Positions 8,249-16,753 of a stretch of 64,000 bases of DNA are shown piece after piece (the stretch's first letter is position 1; each line of letters opens with the position of its first letter). This DNA comes from Roseicella sp. DB1501. Its GTDB lineage: Bacteria; Pseudomonadota; Alphaproteobacteria; Acetobacterales; Acetobacteraceae. The notes under the pieces were generated by a model that did no database searches, had not been told where the DNA came from, and was given only the letters and a program-made list of their open reading frames with translations. The DNA lies in contig NZ_JABFHG010000013.1 of NCBI RefSeq assembly GCF_013112485.1, forward strand, positions 1 through 64,000, in the 5' to 3' direction. The position numbers and the translations under genes were made by a program.

Positions 8249-8854
8249 ATGCCCCTCCTCGACCGACGCCTGCTCCTCGGCGCCGCCGGTTTCGGCCTGC
8301 TCGCCCGGTTGCCCGCCGCCCGGGCGCAGTCGCGCAACGTCATCGATACCCTGGCCGGCGACAGCCGCTTCAACCGCTTCGTCGAACTGGTCGGCCGGGC
8401 CGGGACGACGGACCAGTTCCGCAGCGCTGCCATGGTCACCGTCTTCGCGCCGACCGCCTCCGCCTTCAACCAGGCCTCGGCGGCGCTGATCAACAACCTG
8501 CTCGCCCAGGGCAGCGGCGGTGGCGGCGAGCAGGGCGGCGGCGGCACCCTCTCGGGCGCCAGCCCCGACCTGCTGCGGCTGCGCGCGCTGATCGGCTACC
8601 ACGTGATCTCGGGCGTCGCCCTCACGCCCGCGGAGATGCAGGGCGACAACACCTTCAAGACCGTCGCCGGCGGCGTGGTGCGCATCGCCTCGCAGAACGG
8701 CGTGATCGCGCTGACCAACCCTGCCCCCGAGCAGCAATCCGGCACCTTCGGCGCGGGCGGCCTCAATGTCGGCGCGCCGGCCCTGATCGACGGGCCCGGC
8801 ATCCCGGCCACCAATGGCGTGATCTACCCGATCACCCAGCTCCTGTATCCGTAG
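8249..8854 (+). CDS. secreted fasciclin-domain protein
   Basis: 201 aa from ATG 8249 with GAAAGGA upstream. A signal peptide with RR (LLDRRLLLGAAGFGLLARLPAARA) suggests export, possibly by Tat. The mature protein is one FAS1 domain: NVIDTLAGDSRFNRFVELV, the H1 box VTVFAPTASAF, a Gly-rich insertion (GGGGEQGGGG), and the H2-like GYHVISG with NGVIYPITQLLYP at the end. FAS1 proteins mediate adhesion or bind lipids and carbohydrates. Its 3' end overlaps the 3' end of pdeM on the opposite strand by 23 bases. Confidence 0.9.
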   Translation: MPLLDRRLLLGAAGFGLLARLPAARAQSRNVIDTLAGDSRFNRFVELVGRAGTTDQFRSAAMVTVFAPTASAFNQASAALINNLLAQGSGGGGEQGGGGTLSGASPDLLRLRALIGYHVISGVALTPAEMQGDNTFKTVAGGVVRIASQNGVIALTNPAPEQQSGTFGAGGLNVGAPALIDGPGIPATNGVIYPITQLLYP

Positions 8855-9575
8855 CGGCGCCATCCTTGGCGGAACCAGTGGCGGCCGCGGCCGGCCGGGC
8901 GCGGACCGGGCCGGTCGGCAGGCTGTAGAGCCGGTCGCGCCCGAGCAGGAAGAGCCGCGCCCCGCGCGGGAACAGGCCGGCGATGGCGGGATCGCCGGCA
9001 TCGAGCCCGCCCGTATAGGCGCCGAAGGCCGGCAGCATGACGCGCCAGGCATCGGCGACGAAGCAGGGGCGGGTGACGCCGCCGCAGCGCGTCGGCATGG
9101 TCGCCTTCGGGTGGAAATGCCCGGAGATCTCGGCCGGGGCGAGCGCGCCGCGCCGCGCCTCGTGGCGGAAGGTCAGCCGCCCCTCGCGGTATTCCTCGAC
9201 CGCGGTGCCGGGCAGGCCGGCGGGCGGTGCGGGATCGTGGTTGCCGAGCACCCAGAGCATCTCGATCCCGGCCAGCAGCCGGTGCAGCAGCGCCGCATCC
9301 TCGGCCGCCATGCGGCGGGATCCCTCGGCATCGTGGAAGCTGTCGCCGAGGGCGATCAGCCGCGCCGGCCGCCAGCGGCGCAGCGCGAGCTGCAAACGCG
9401 AGAGCGTCTCCCGCGTATCGTAGGGCGGCAGGAAGCGCCCGGCGCGGGCGAAGGCGCTGCCTTTCTCCAGATGCAGGTCGCCGACGACGAGGGTCTGCCG
9501 GGCCGGCCAGGCGAGCAGCCCGGCGGGGTCGAGCATCAGCCGCTCGCCGGCGATGTGCAGCGGCGCTGGGGTCAT
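8832..9575 (-). CDS. pdeM: ligase-associated DNA damage response endonuclease PdeM
   Basis: 247 aa from ATG 9575. Metallophosphoesterase motifs: VVGDLHLEKGSAF (D33, H35), LIALGDSFHD (about 77-82), LGNHDP (112-114) and SGHFHPK (153-155). The GDLHLEKGSAFAR form is specific to the PdeM group that travels with a Lhr-like helicase, an MBL exonuclease and an ATP-dependent ligase in many Gram-negative bacteria. Role by association: nuclease in an alternative DNA repair pathway. It lies downstream of the helicase gene on the same strand, separated by 127 bases full of hairpins. Its end overlaps the fasciclin gene. Confidence 0.92.
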   Translation of the reverse strand: MTPAPLHIAGERLMLDPAGLLAWPARQTLVVGDLHLEKGSAFARAGRFLPPYDTRETLSRLQLALRRWRPARLIALGDSFHDAEGSRRMAAEDAALLHRLLAGIEMLWVLGNHDPAPPAGLPGTAVEEYREGRLTFRHEARRGALAPAEISGHFHPKATMPTRCGGVTRPCFVADAWRVMLPAFGAYTGGLDAGDPAIAGLFPRGARLFLLGRDRLYSLPTGPVRARPAAAATGSAKDGAATDTGAG

Positions 9576-9625
9576 GCCCGCATGCATTGATGTTGCCACA
9601 TCAACGCCCTCCGTCGCTTGGCTAA

Positions 9626-9691
9626 GCCGCACCAGCGGCGGCGCCCATTCGGGCGCTTAACCGGCATCGCCGGCTGCAAGTCAGGATGCAG
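9626..9691. repeat. string of four short hairpins between helicase gene and pdeM
   Basis: Four inverted repeats follow one another: GCCGC/GCGGC (9626-9639), GCGCCC/GGGCGC with loop ATTC (9641-9656), CCGGC/GCCGG (9661-9673) and CTGCA/TGCAG (9674-9691). The second is shared, in opposite orientation, with the string on the other side of the helicase gene. Confidence 0.6.
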
Positions 9692-9702
9692 GCGCGACGG
9701 TA

Positions 9703-12270
9703 TCATGCGTCGTTCAGGCTCTTCGGGGCGCTGCGGACGAAGCGGGCGCGGCGCGGCCGCTCCTTGCCGTGGCGGTGGCGCGGCGTGTCCACCACGCCGG
9801 CACGCACCCGGATGCCCTCGGTCACCTCGGCGAGCGTCTCGGCGAAGATCTCGTCGCCGCCGGTCACCTCCTCGACCAGCGCCGCCGCCTCGGCGAGCAG
9901 CGCATCCTCGGCGCCGCCTGCGACCCATTCGCGCCCCTCCTCGATCAGCGCCGGCACGGCGAGGGGCGAGACGCGGTCGAGCCGCATGTGGCGGATGCGC
10001 CCGCGGGCGCGCGCCAGCACCAGGCCGATGCGGGCGACGTCGGTGAGGCCGCCCGCGGCTTCCTGCCGCGTGGCGCGGAGCAGGATGTGGTCGGGCTCGT
10101 GCTTGCGCAGCACGTCGTAGATCAGGTCGGCATTCATGGTCATCTGGCGGGGGCGCTTCTCGTGTCCCGGATGGTGCTTCTCGATCAGGCCGGCGATGGT
10201 GGCGATGTTGCGGAAGGTGCGGCGGAGCATGGAGCTCTCGGCCATCCACTCCTCGAGATCCTCGCCGAGCAGGTCCTCCTCGAACAGCGCCTCGATGCCT
10301 TCCGGCTCGAAGGCGCTCCAGGTGGCGAGGACGTAATCGGTGGCGAGGTAGCCGAGCGGGGCGAAGCCGGCGCGCTCCATGCGCTTCGTCACCAGCATCC
10401 CCAAGGTCTGGTGCGCCAGCCGCCCCTCGAAGCAATAGGCGACCATGAACCAGCGGCCGCCGCGCGGGAAGGTCTCGACCAGCAGCCCGTCCTTCTCCGG
10501 CAGGGCGGAACGCCGGCGCTGCAGCCGCAGCCAGTCCTGCACCGGCGCCGGCAGCAGGCGCCACTTGCGCGGCTCGTGCAGGATCTCCCGCACCCGCGCC
10601 GCCAGCCAGGTGGAGAGCGGCATGCGCGAGCCGGCATAGGTCGGCACGCGCAGCTCCCCCTCGCCGCCGCGCGAGACCACGGCGCTCATCGCATCCAGCG
10701 CCTCGAAGCGCAGCGCCTGGCCGGCGAACATGAAATTGTCGCCCGGCTCCAGGGTGGAGACGAACCACTCCTCCACCTCGCCGAGCACGGGACCGCCGCG
10801 CAGCCGCACCTTGACCATCGGGCTCTCGACGATGGTGCCGAGATTCATCCGGAGCTGCCGCGCCACGCGCTGGTCCCGCACATGCACGAGGCCCTCGGCA
10901 TCGCGGAACAGTTTGCGGAAGCGGTCATAGACACGCAGCGCATAGCCGCCATCCTCGACGAAGCGCAGCACGTCGTCGAAGTCGCGGCGGGAGAGGCCGG
11001 CATAGGGCGCGGCGCGCGTCACCTCGGCATGGAGGTCGTCGGGCCGGAAGGGGGCGTGGCAGGCCATGGCGAGGATGTGCTGCGCCAGCACGTCGAGCCC
11101 ACCCGGCCGCGGCGCGTCGCCATCCAGCTCCTCGTGCCGCACCGCCTCGAGCGCCGCGGCGCATTCCACCACCTCGAAGCGGTTGGCCGGGACCAGCATG
11201 GCCCGCGAGGGCTCGTCCATGCGGTGATTGGCGCGGCCAACCCGTTGCAGCAGCCGCGCCACGCCCTTCGGCGCCCCCACCTGGATCACCTGGTCGACAT
11301 CGCCCCAGTCGATGCCGAGATCGAGCGAGGCGGTCGCCACCACGCCGCGCAGCCTGCCCGCCGCCATCGCCGCCTCGACCTTGCGGCGCTGCTCGATGGT
11401 CAGGCTGCCGTGATGCAGCGCGATCGGCAGCACGGCGTCGTTCAGCTTCCACAGCGCCTGGAAGACCAGCTCCGCCTGGGCGCGGGTGTTGACGAAGACA
11501 ATGGTGACGCGCGCCGCCTCGATGCGGCGGTAGATCTCGGGTGCCGAGGCGAGGCCCATATGCCCGCCCCAGGGCAGGTGCCCCTCGGGCAGCACGACGG
11601 AGAGGGCGGGCGGCGCGCCGCCGCGCACCTGGATGAGCCGCACATCCCCGGCCCGGCCGGTCGGCGAGAGGAAGGCGCGCAGCGGCTCGGGATGCGCGAC
11701 CGTCGCCGAGAGGCCGACCCGCCGCGCCGCCGGCGCCAGCGTGGCGAGGCGGGAGAGAGCCAGCGCCAGCTGGTCGCCGCGCTTGCTGCCGGCCAGGGCA
11801 TGGATCTCGTCCACCACCACGGCGCCGAGCCCGGCGAAATAGGTCGCCGCCTCCGGCTGGGAGAGCAGCAGCAGCAGGCTTTCCGGCGTGGTCAGCAGGA
11901 TCTCCGGCGGGTCCTCCTTCTGCCGGGCGCGGCGGTTCTGCGGCGTGTCGCCGGTACGGGTCTCGATGCGGATCGGCAGGCCGAGCGCCTCGACCGGGGC
12001 GAGGAGGTTGCGGGCGATGTCGACGGCGAGCGCCTTCAGCGGCGAGACATAGAGGGTGTGCAGCGCCCCCGGCCCCGCGCGGCGCGGCCGGTCGGCCAGC
12101 GCGATCAGGCTGGGGAGGAAGCCGGCGAGGGTCTTGCCGCCGCCGGTCGGGGCGATGAGCAGGGCGCTCTCCCCCGCCGCCGCGGCGCGGCAGAGGGCCA
12201 GCTGGTGCGGCCGCGGCGTCCAGCCGCGGGCGGCGAACCAGCCGGCGAAAGGTTCCGGTAATGTTCGCAT
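9703..12270 (-). CDS. ligase-associated DEXH-box DNA helicase (Lhr-like)
   Basis: 855 aa from ATG 12270; the open frame extends upstream only through low-complexity DNA. Superfamily 2 helicase: Walker A PTGGGKT (K46), DEIH box in VVVDEIHALAGSKRG (154-157), motif III SATV, and motif VI QRVGRANHRMDE. The C-terminal half has the winged-helix and beta-barrel 'Lhr core' layout with LGYLATDYVLATWSAFEPEG. Lhr-family enzymes move 3'-5' on single-stranded DNA. This short version is the one clustered with pdeM, exonuclease and ligase in the ligase-associated repair set. Divergent arm partners lie 3.3 kb away. Confidence 0.95.
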   Translation of the reverse strand: MRTLPEPFAGWFAARGWTPRPHQLALCRAAAAGESALLIAPTGGGKTLAGFLPSLIALADRPRRAGPGALHTLYVSPLKALAVDIARNLLAPVEALGLPIRIETRTGDTPQNRRARQKEDPPEILLTTPESLLLLLSQPEAATYFAGLGAVVVDEIHALAGSKRGDQLALALSRLATLAPAARRVGLSATVAHPEPLRAFLSPTGRAGDVRLIQVRGGAPPALSVVLPEGHLPWGGHMGLASAPEIYRRIEAARVTIVFVNTRAQAELVFQALWKLNDAVLPIALHHGSLTIEQRRKVEAAMAAGRLRGVVATASLDLGIDWGDVDQVIQVGAPKGVARLLQRVGRANHRMDEPSRAMLVPANRFEVVECAAALEAVRHEELDGDAPRPGGLDVLAQHILAMACHAPFRPDDLHAEVTRAAPYAGLSRRDFDDVLRFVEDGGYALRVYDRFRKLFRDAEGLVHVRDQRVARQLRMNLGTIVESPMVKVRLRGGPVLGEVEEWFVSTLEPGDNFMFAGQALRFEALDAMSAVVSRGGEGELRVPTYAGSRMPLSTWLAARVREILHEPRKWRLLPAPVQDWLRLQRRRSALPEKDGLLVETFPRGGRWFMVAYCFEGRLAHQTLGMLVTKRMERAGFAPLGYLATDYVLATWSAFEPEGIEALFEEDLLGEDLEEWMAESSMLRRTFRNIATIAGLIEKHHPGHEKRPRQMTMNADLIYDVLRKHEPDHILLRATRQEAAGGLTDVARIGLVLARARGRIRHMRLDRVSPLAVPALIEEGREWVAGGAEDALLAEAAALVEEVTGGDEIFAETLAEVTEGIRVRAGVVDTPRHRHGKERPRRARFVRSAPKSLNDA

Positions 12271-12439
12271 TCGGGGGCCACTATGACGGCCCGCACCGCA
12301 ACGGTGAAGCGCCCGCGCGGCGCGGCGCGCTTCATACAAGCGACATGTTCGCGGCGCCAACCGCCCGGCGCCCCAGAAGCCCCGGAAGCGAGGACAGGGG
12401 CCATTGGTGTCATACCCGGGGCACGAAGTACCGACCTCC

Positions 12440-12547
12440 GGCCCGCAGGGCCGAGCGCCCGAATGGGCGCCGCGCCGAGCGGCGCGAAGCCAAGCTGCCG
12501 GAGGCAGCGCCCGGCGTTCGAGGGGCGCGAAGGTGAAACCTTCGCGC
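12440..12547. repeat. string of five hairpins upstream of helicase gene
   Basis: Five back-to-back inverted repeats in 108 bases: GGCCC/GGGCC (12440-12452), GCGCCC/GGGCGC (12455-12470), CGCGCC/GGCGCG (12471-12486), GCTGCC/GGCAGC (12494-12508) and GCGCGAAGGT with its complement around a GAA loop (12525-12547). The last lies 8 bases beyond the stop of the Rieske/FAD gene and probably ends its transcript. Confidence 0.65.
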
Positions 12548-12555
12548 ACTTGGTG

Positions 12556-14115
12556 TCAGGCCGGCAGCGGCCCGGCCTCCATCGCCGCCTCGAGACGCAG
12601 GTTCTCCCGGTCCCGGTCCACCGTCGCCACCGCCAGCACCCGGCCGCCGGCGCGGTAGCGCAGCACGGCGCGCTTCTCCGCCAGGTCGCCCTCGATGGCG
12701 ACGCCGTCCCAGCGCTCGGCATGGCCGAGATAGTCGATGTTGAGGTCGTGGTAGTGCCGGCTCCAGAAGAAGGGCACCGCATCGAAGGGCGCGCCGCGGC
12801 CGAGCATGGCCAGCGCCGCCGCCTGGCCCATGCGCTCGGCCACCACCCAGTGCTCGACCCGGATGCGGCCGCCGCTATGCGGGTCCGGCCAGCGCGCCAC
12901 GTCGCCGGCGGCGAAGATGCCGGGGATGCTGGTCTCCAGCATCGCATCGACCAGGATGCCGTTCTCCACCGCGATCCCGGCCGCCTCGGCCAGCGCCGTA
13001 CGCGGCCTGACGCCGGTGCCGAGCAGGACGAGGTCGGCGACGATCTCGGCGCCGGATTTCAGCCGCACCCGGTCCGGCGCCACCGCCGCCACCTCCTCGC
13101 CGAGGCGGAACTGCACCCCCTGGCCCTCGTGCACCTGCCGCACCACCCCGGCCAGTTCGGGGCCGAGCACCCGTTCCAGCGGCCGCGGCTGCGGCGCCAC
13201 CACCGTCACCGCCAGGCCGCGTTGCCGCAGCGCCGCCGCGACCTCAAGGCCGATGAAGCCGGCGCCGACCAGCACGGCGCTGCGGGCGCCCTCGGCCCGG
13301 GCGATCAGCCCCCGGCAATCGGCCCAGGAGCGCAGCACCAGCACGCCCGGATCCTCGGCGCCGGGGAAGGGGGGCCGCACCGGCTCGGCGCCGGTCGCCA
13401 GCAGCAGCCGGTCATAGGGGAGGGCGGTGCCAGCGGCGAGATGAACGGTGCGGCCGGCCGGGTCGATGCGGTCGACGCGGGTGGCGAGGCGAAGGTCGAT
13501 GCCCTGCTCCCCGTACCAGCCCTCCGGGCGCAGCGGCATCCAGCCCTCCTCCGCCTCGCCGGCCAGGTAGTCCTTCGACAGGTTGGGCCGGTCATAGGGA
13601 ACGTCCGCATCCTCGCTCAGCAGGGCGAGGCTGCCCGCATAACCTTCCCGCCGCAGCCGCTCGGCCGCGGCGAAGCCAGCGGCGCCGCCGCCGAGGATGA
13701 CGATGCGCGACGGGGCCCCGGGGGCGGCGGTGGGGGCGGGCGGCAGCCGGCGCGGCGCCGGGGCGGGCAGCTTGCCGCCCAGCCGGATGCGCTCGCCCTC
13801 GCGCAACACCTCCCAGCGAGCGAGCGGGTCGAAGGCCGGGGCCCGCTCGGCCTCGCCGGTCCGCAGCGAGAAGCAGGCATGGTGCCAGGGGCAGCGTACC
13901 GTTTCCCCGACCATGAGGCCGGTCGCGAGCGGCGCGCCGTAATGCGTGCAATGGGCGCCGAGGGCGAAGACCTCCTCGCCGCGGCGAGCGAGCAGCACCG
14001 CCTCCTCGCCGACATGCCCGGCGAGCATCCCGCCATCCGCGAGCGCCGAGAGCGGCACGCCCGCCGCCAGGTCCGGGCCCTTCTCCGCCTCGGCCCCGTT
14101 CTCCCTCCCGGCCAT
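12556..14115 (-). CDS. Rieske [2Fe-2S] plus FAD/NAD-dependent oxidoreductase (AIFM3-like)
   Basis: 519 aa. Residues ~20-115 are a Rieske ferredoxin domain with both ligand pairs: CTH in GAHCTHYGAPL and CPWHH. After a Pro-rich linker comes a pyridine-nucleotide-disulphide reductase fold: FAD motif IVILGGGAAGFAAAERL, NAD motif VLVGAGFIGLEVAAALRQRG, and the second FAD motif GIFAAGDVARW. The fusion matches apoptosis-inducing-factor-3-like and rubredoxin/ferredoxin reductase-like proteins that pass electrons from NAD(P)H to an iron-sulphur partner. It sits, unexpectedly, in the middle of the ligase-associated repair genes. Its redox partner is unknown. Confidence 0.92.
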   Translation of the reverse strand: MAGRENGAEAEKGPDLAAGVPLSALADGGMLAGHVGEEAVLLARRGEEVFALGAHCTHYGAPLATGLMVGETVRCPWHHACFSLRTGEAERAPAFDPLARWEVLREGERIRLGGKLPAPAPRRLPPAPTAAPGAPSRIVILGGGAAGFAAAERLRREGYAGSLALLSEDADVPYDRPNLSKDYLAGEAEEGWMPLRPEGWYGEQGIDLRLATRVDRIDPAGRTVHLAAGTALPYDRLLLATGAEPVRPPFPGAEDPGVLVLRSWADCRGLIARAEGARSAVLVGAGFIGLEVAAALRQRGLAVTVVAPQPRPLERVLGPELAGVVRQVHEGQGVQFRLGEEVAAVAPDRVRLKSGAEIVADLVLLGTGVRPRTALAEAAGIAVENGILVDAMLETSIPGIFAAGDVARWPDPHSGGRIRVEHWVVAERMGQAAALAMLGRGAPFDAVPFFWSRHYHDLNIDYLGHAERWDGVAIEGDLAEKRAVLRYRAGGRVLAVATVDRDRENLRLEAAMEAGPLPA

Positions 14116-14218
14116 GCCATCGCCCTCCGCCGTGCCATGCGGAGGGACGCCCGGCCGGGCCGCGTGGCGGCATGGCGGCGGATCACATGCCCGTGGCGGC
14201 GCGCCGCGCCCTTCCGCG

Positions 14219-15274
14219 TCAGCGGCAGGCGAAGCGCAGCACCGCCGTCACGCCGTCGCGGCCGTCGAGCTTCAGCGTGGCATGCGCCTGCCGCGCCAGC
14301 CGCGGCATCAGGTGCAGGCCGAGGCAGCCCTGCGGCGTGTTGCGCGGCAGGGTCTCGGCGAGGCCGATGCCGTCATCCTCGACCACGACCTCGCCGAGAC
14401 CGGGGCCCGGGCGCCGCAGGGCCAGGCGGATATGGCCCGGCCGGCCGCCGGGGAAGGCGTGCCGCGCGGCGTTCACCACCAGCTCGTTGACGATCAGCGC
14501 GATCGGCGTCGCCTGGGCGACCGGCAGGGTCAGCCGGTCCTCGAGGGTCAGGGTGAAGTCGATGCCGGGCCGGCCGGCGACCTCGAGGGCGGTGTTGGCC
14601 GTCGTCGCCAGCTCGGCGCCGAGATCGACGCCGCCATCGGGCGGCACGCGGAACATGCGGTCCTGCACCAGGGTGGCGAGCATCACCCGCATCGCCGCCC
14701 CGCGCAGGGCGGCCGCGACCGCCGGGTCGCTGGCGCGGCTGGCCTGCAGGCTGAGGAAGGAGGTCGTGGCCTGGGTGTTGTTCTTCACCCGATGATGCAG
14801 CTCGGAGAGCAGCTCCTCGCGCTCCTCCAGCGCCCGCCGGTGGTCCTCCAGCGCCTGCTTCGCCTCGGTATAGTCGATGCAGCTGCCGAGGAAGCCGGCG
14901 AAGCGTCCCTCGGCCTGGAAGGGGCGCCCCTTGCCGAGCAGCCAGCGCCAGGCGCCGTCATGCCGGCGCAGGCGGAAATCCACGGTGAACTCGCGCCGGC
15001 TCTCGAAGGCCGCGTCGAAGATGCGGCGGCAACGCTCGAGGTCCTCGGGATGCACCGCCTCGACCCAGCCCTGGCCGAGCTCCTGCTCCAGCGCCCGGCC
15101 GGTGAAGTCGAGCCAGGGCTGGTTGACATAGTCGCAGCCGCCGCTGAGATCGGCCCGCCAGATCATGACCGGCGCGGCATCCGCGAGGGCCCGGAACTGG
15201 TCCTCCCCGGCCGGCCGCGGCGCTGCCGGCGCCGGTCCGGCCGCGCGCTCCGGTGATTGCCCCTCTGCCGCCAT
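14219..15274 (-). CDS. PAS-domain sensor histidine kinase, HisKA_2 type
   Basis: About 351 aa from ATG 15274 (an ATG at 15325 is also in frame; GGGGGA upstream favours the shorter). A PAS domain with PAC tail spans ~25-135 (FRALADAAPVMIWRADL to FLGSCIDYTEAKQALEDH). The phospho-acceptor is in ELHHRVKNNTQ, the HisKA_2 form, followed by a HATPase domain with NELVVNAARHAF (N box) and EDDGIGL (G1). No membrane segment, so cytoplasmic. No receiver gene is adjacent. HisKA_2 kinases in alphaproteobacteria often feed general stress or light responses; the signal here is unknown. Confidence 0.88.
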   Translation of the reverse strand: MAAEGQSPERAAGPAPAAPRPAGEDQFRALADAAPVMIWRADLSGGCDYVNQPWLDFTGRALEQELGQGWVEAVHPEDLERCRRIFDAAFESRREFTVDFRLRRHDGAWRWLLGKGRPFQAEGRFAGFLGSCIDYTEAKQALEDHRRALEEREELLSELHHRVKNNTQATTSFLSLQASRASDPAVAAALRGAAMRVMLATLVQDRMFRVPPDGGVDLGAELATTANTALEVAGRPGIDFTLTLEDRLTLPVAQATPIALIVNELVVNAARHAFPGGRPGHIRLALRRPGPGLGEVVVEDDGIGLAETLPRNTPQGCLGLHLMPRLARQAHATLKLDGRDGVTAVLRFACR

Positions 15275-15445
15275 GCGGCGCCATTCCCCCATGCCGTTGC
15301 GAGACCGGTCTTGAAGGACGCGCAACGCGCCGCGCGGTTCCGATCACGGGATGCCGCGGCTTGTCCTGCGTCACATGCGACACAGCTTGTATCGACCCCA
15401 TGCCGTGTCCCGCCAAGGGGGGCCGGGAATTCGCCTAGGGCAGAT

Positions 15446-15540
15446 CCCGTTCGAGTGGACACACTCGAACGGGTGAAGATGCTCTGAAAACAACAGGATA
15501 GAGCATTTGCCGTGAACGCAGGTGAACGGAAAATGCTCTA
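15446..15540. repeat. palindromic repeat with alternative pairing, in front of exonuclease gene
   Basis: CCCGTTCGAGTG (15446-15457) pairs perfectly with 15462-15473 across a GACA loop. Then ATGCTCT (15479-15485), AGAGCAT (15500-15506) and ATGCTCT (15533-15539) offer two mutually exclusive stems; the second is 10 bp long (15499-15508 with 15531-15540). Part of it (15462-15506) recurs at 37524-37568. Confidence 0.65.
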
Positions 15541-15562
15541 GGGTAGGACATCCGGAGACCAG

Positions 15563-16753
15563 ATGCCTCCGCATCCAGAGACATGGCTGCGCGTCACGCC
15601 GCAAGGGCTGCATTGCGAGCCGGGCGGCTTCACCATCGACCCGGTCCGCCCGGTCGAGCGTGCCGTCATCACCCATGGCCATGCCGACCATGCCCGCCCC
15701 GGCCATGACGCGGTGCTGGCGACGCCCGAGACCCTCGCCATCATGCGCGCCCGCATGGGCGAGGCCGGGGCGGGGCGGGTGCAGCAGCCGATCCTGCCCG
15801 GCGAGGTGCTGCGGCAAGGGGGCGTCGAGATCCGCCTCCTGCCGGCCGGGCATGTGCTCGGCTCGGCCCAGGTGGTGCTCGACTGGCAGGGGAGCCGGGC
15901 GGTGGTCTCGGGCGACTACAAGCGCCAGCGCGACCCGACCTGCGCCCCCTTCGAGGTGGTGCCGTCGCGCGGCGGCGGCCTCGGCGGCTGCGACGTCTTC
16001 GTCACCGAGGCGACCTTCGCCCTGCCGGTCTTCCGCCACCCGCCGCCGGAGGAGGAGGTGGCGAAGCTGCTGAAGAGCCTCGCCCTCTTCCCCGAGCGGA
16101 CGCATGTCGTCGGCTGCTACGCCCTCGGCAAGTGCCAGCGGCTGATCCGGCTGCTGCGGGAGGCGGGCTGGGAGGCGCCGATCCATCTGCACGGCGCGCT
16201 GGTGTCGCTCTGCCGGCTCTATGAGGAGCTCGGCGTGCCGCTCGGCCCGCTGGCGCCGGCGACGGTCGCGGCCAAGGCGGCGCTGCGCGGCGCCATCGTG
16301 CTGGCGCCGCCCTCGGCGGTGCAGGACCGCTGGGCGCGGCGGCTGGCCGAGCCGGTGGTCGGCCTGGCGAGCGGCTGGATGCGGGTGCGGCAGCGCGCCC
16401 GGACGCGCGGCGTCGAGCTGCCGCTGGTGATCTCGGACCATGCCGACTGGGACGACCTCAACCGCACCATCGACGAGGTGGGGGCGCCGGAGGTCTGGGT
16501 GACGCATGGCCGCGACGATGCGCTGGTGCATGCCCTGGCGCAGCGCGGCATCCGCGGCCGGGCGCTGCACCTGGTCGGCCTCGGCGAGGAGGAGGACGAC
16601 CCGCCGCCCGGTGCGGCATCGGAGGGCGCGAACGCCGCGGTTCCGGACGATGGCGGCGAAGCCGCCACCGCCGCGGCGCACGGGGTTGGCGGGGCGGCCG
16701 CGCGCCGCGGCGAAACGGAAGATGCGGCCGCGCGCCGCGGCGAAAGCACATGA
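15563..16753 (+). CDS. ligase-associated DNA damage response exonuclease (MBL fold)
   Basis: 396 aa from ATG 15563 with CGGAGA upstream. Metallo-beta-lactamase/beta-CASP style nuclease: HGHADH metal motif (H38, H40, D42, H43), AGHVLGSAQV, and SGDYKRQRDPTCAPFE, the last typical of the ligase-associated exonuclease family. The conserved domain ends near residue 335 (WVTHGRDD). The last ~55 residues are a low-complexity Ala/Gly/Arg tail containing a 22-base direct repeat (AAARRGE twice). The stop overlaps the ligase start as ATGA, so the two are translationally coupled. Confidence 0.92.
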   Translation: MPPHPETWLRVTPQGLHCEPGGFTIDPVRPVERAVITHGHADHARPGHDAVLATPETLAIMRARMGEAGAGRVQQPILPGEVLRQGGVEIRLLPAGHVLGSAQVVLDWQGSRAVVSGDYKRQRDPTCAPFEVVPSRGGGLGGCDVFVTEATFALPVFRHPPPEEEVAKLLKSLALFPERTHVVGCYALGKCQRLIRLLREAGWEAPIHLHGALVSLCRLYEELGVPLGPLAPATVAAKAALRGAIVLAPPSAVQDRWARRLAEPVVGLASGWMRVRQRARTRGVELPLVISDHADWDDLNRTIDEVGAPEVWVTHGRDDALVHALAQRGIRGRALHLVGLGEEEDDPPPGAASEGANAAVPDDGGEAATAAAHGVGGAAARRGETEDAAARRGEST

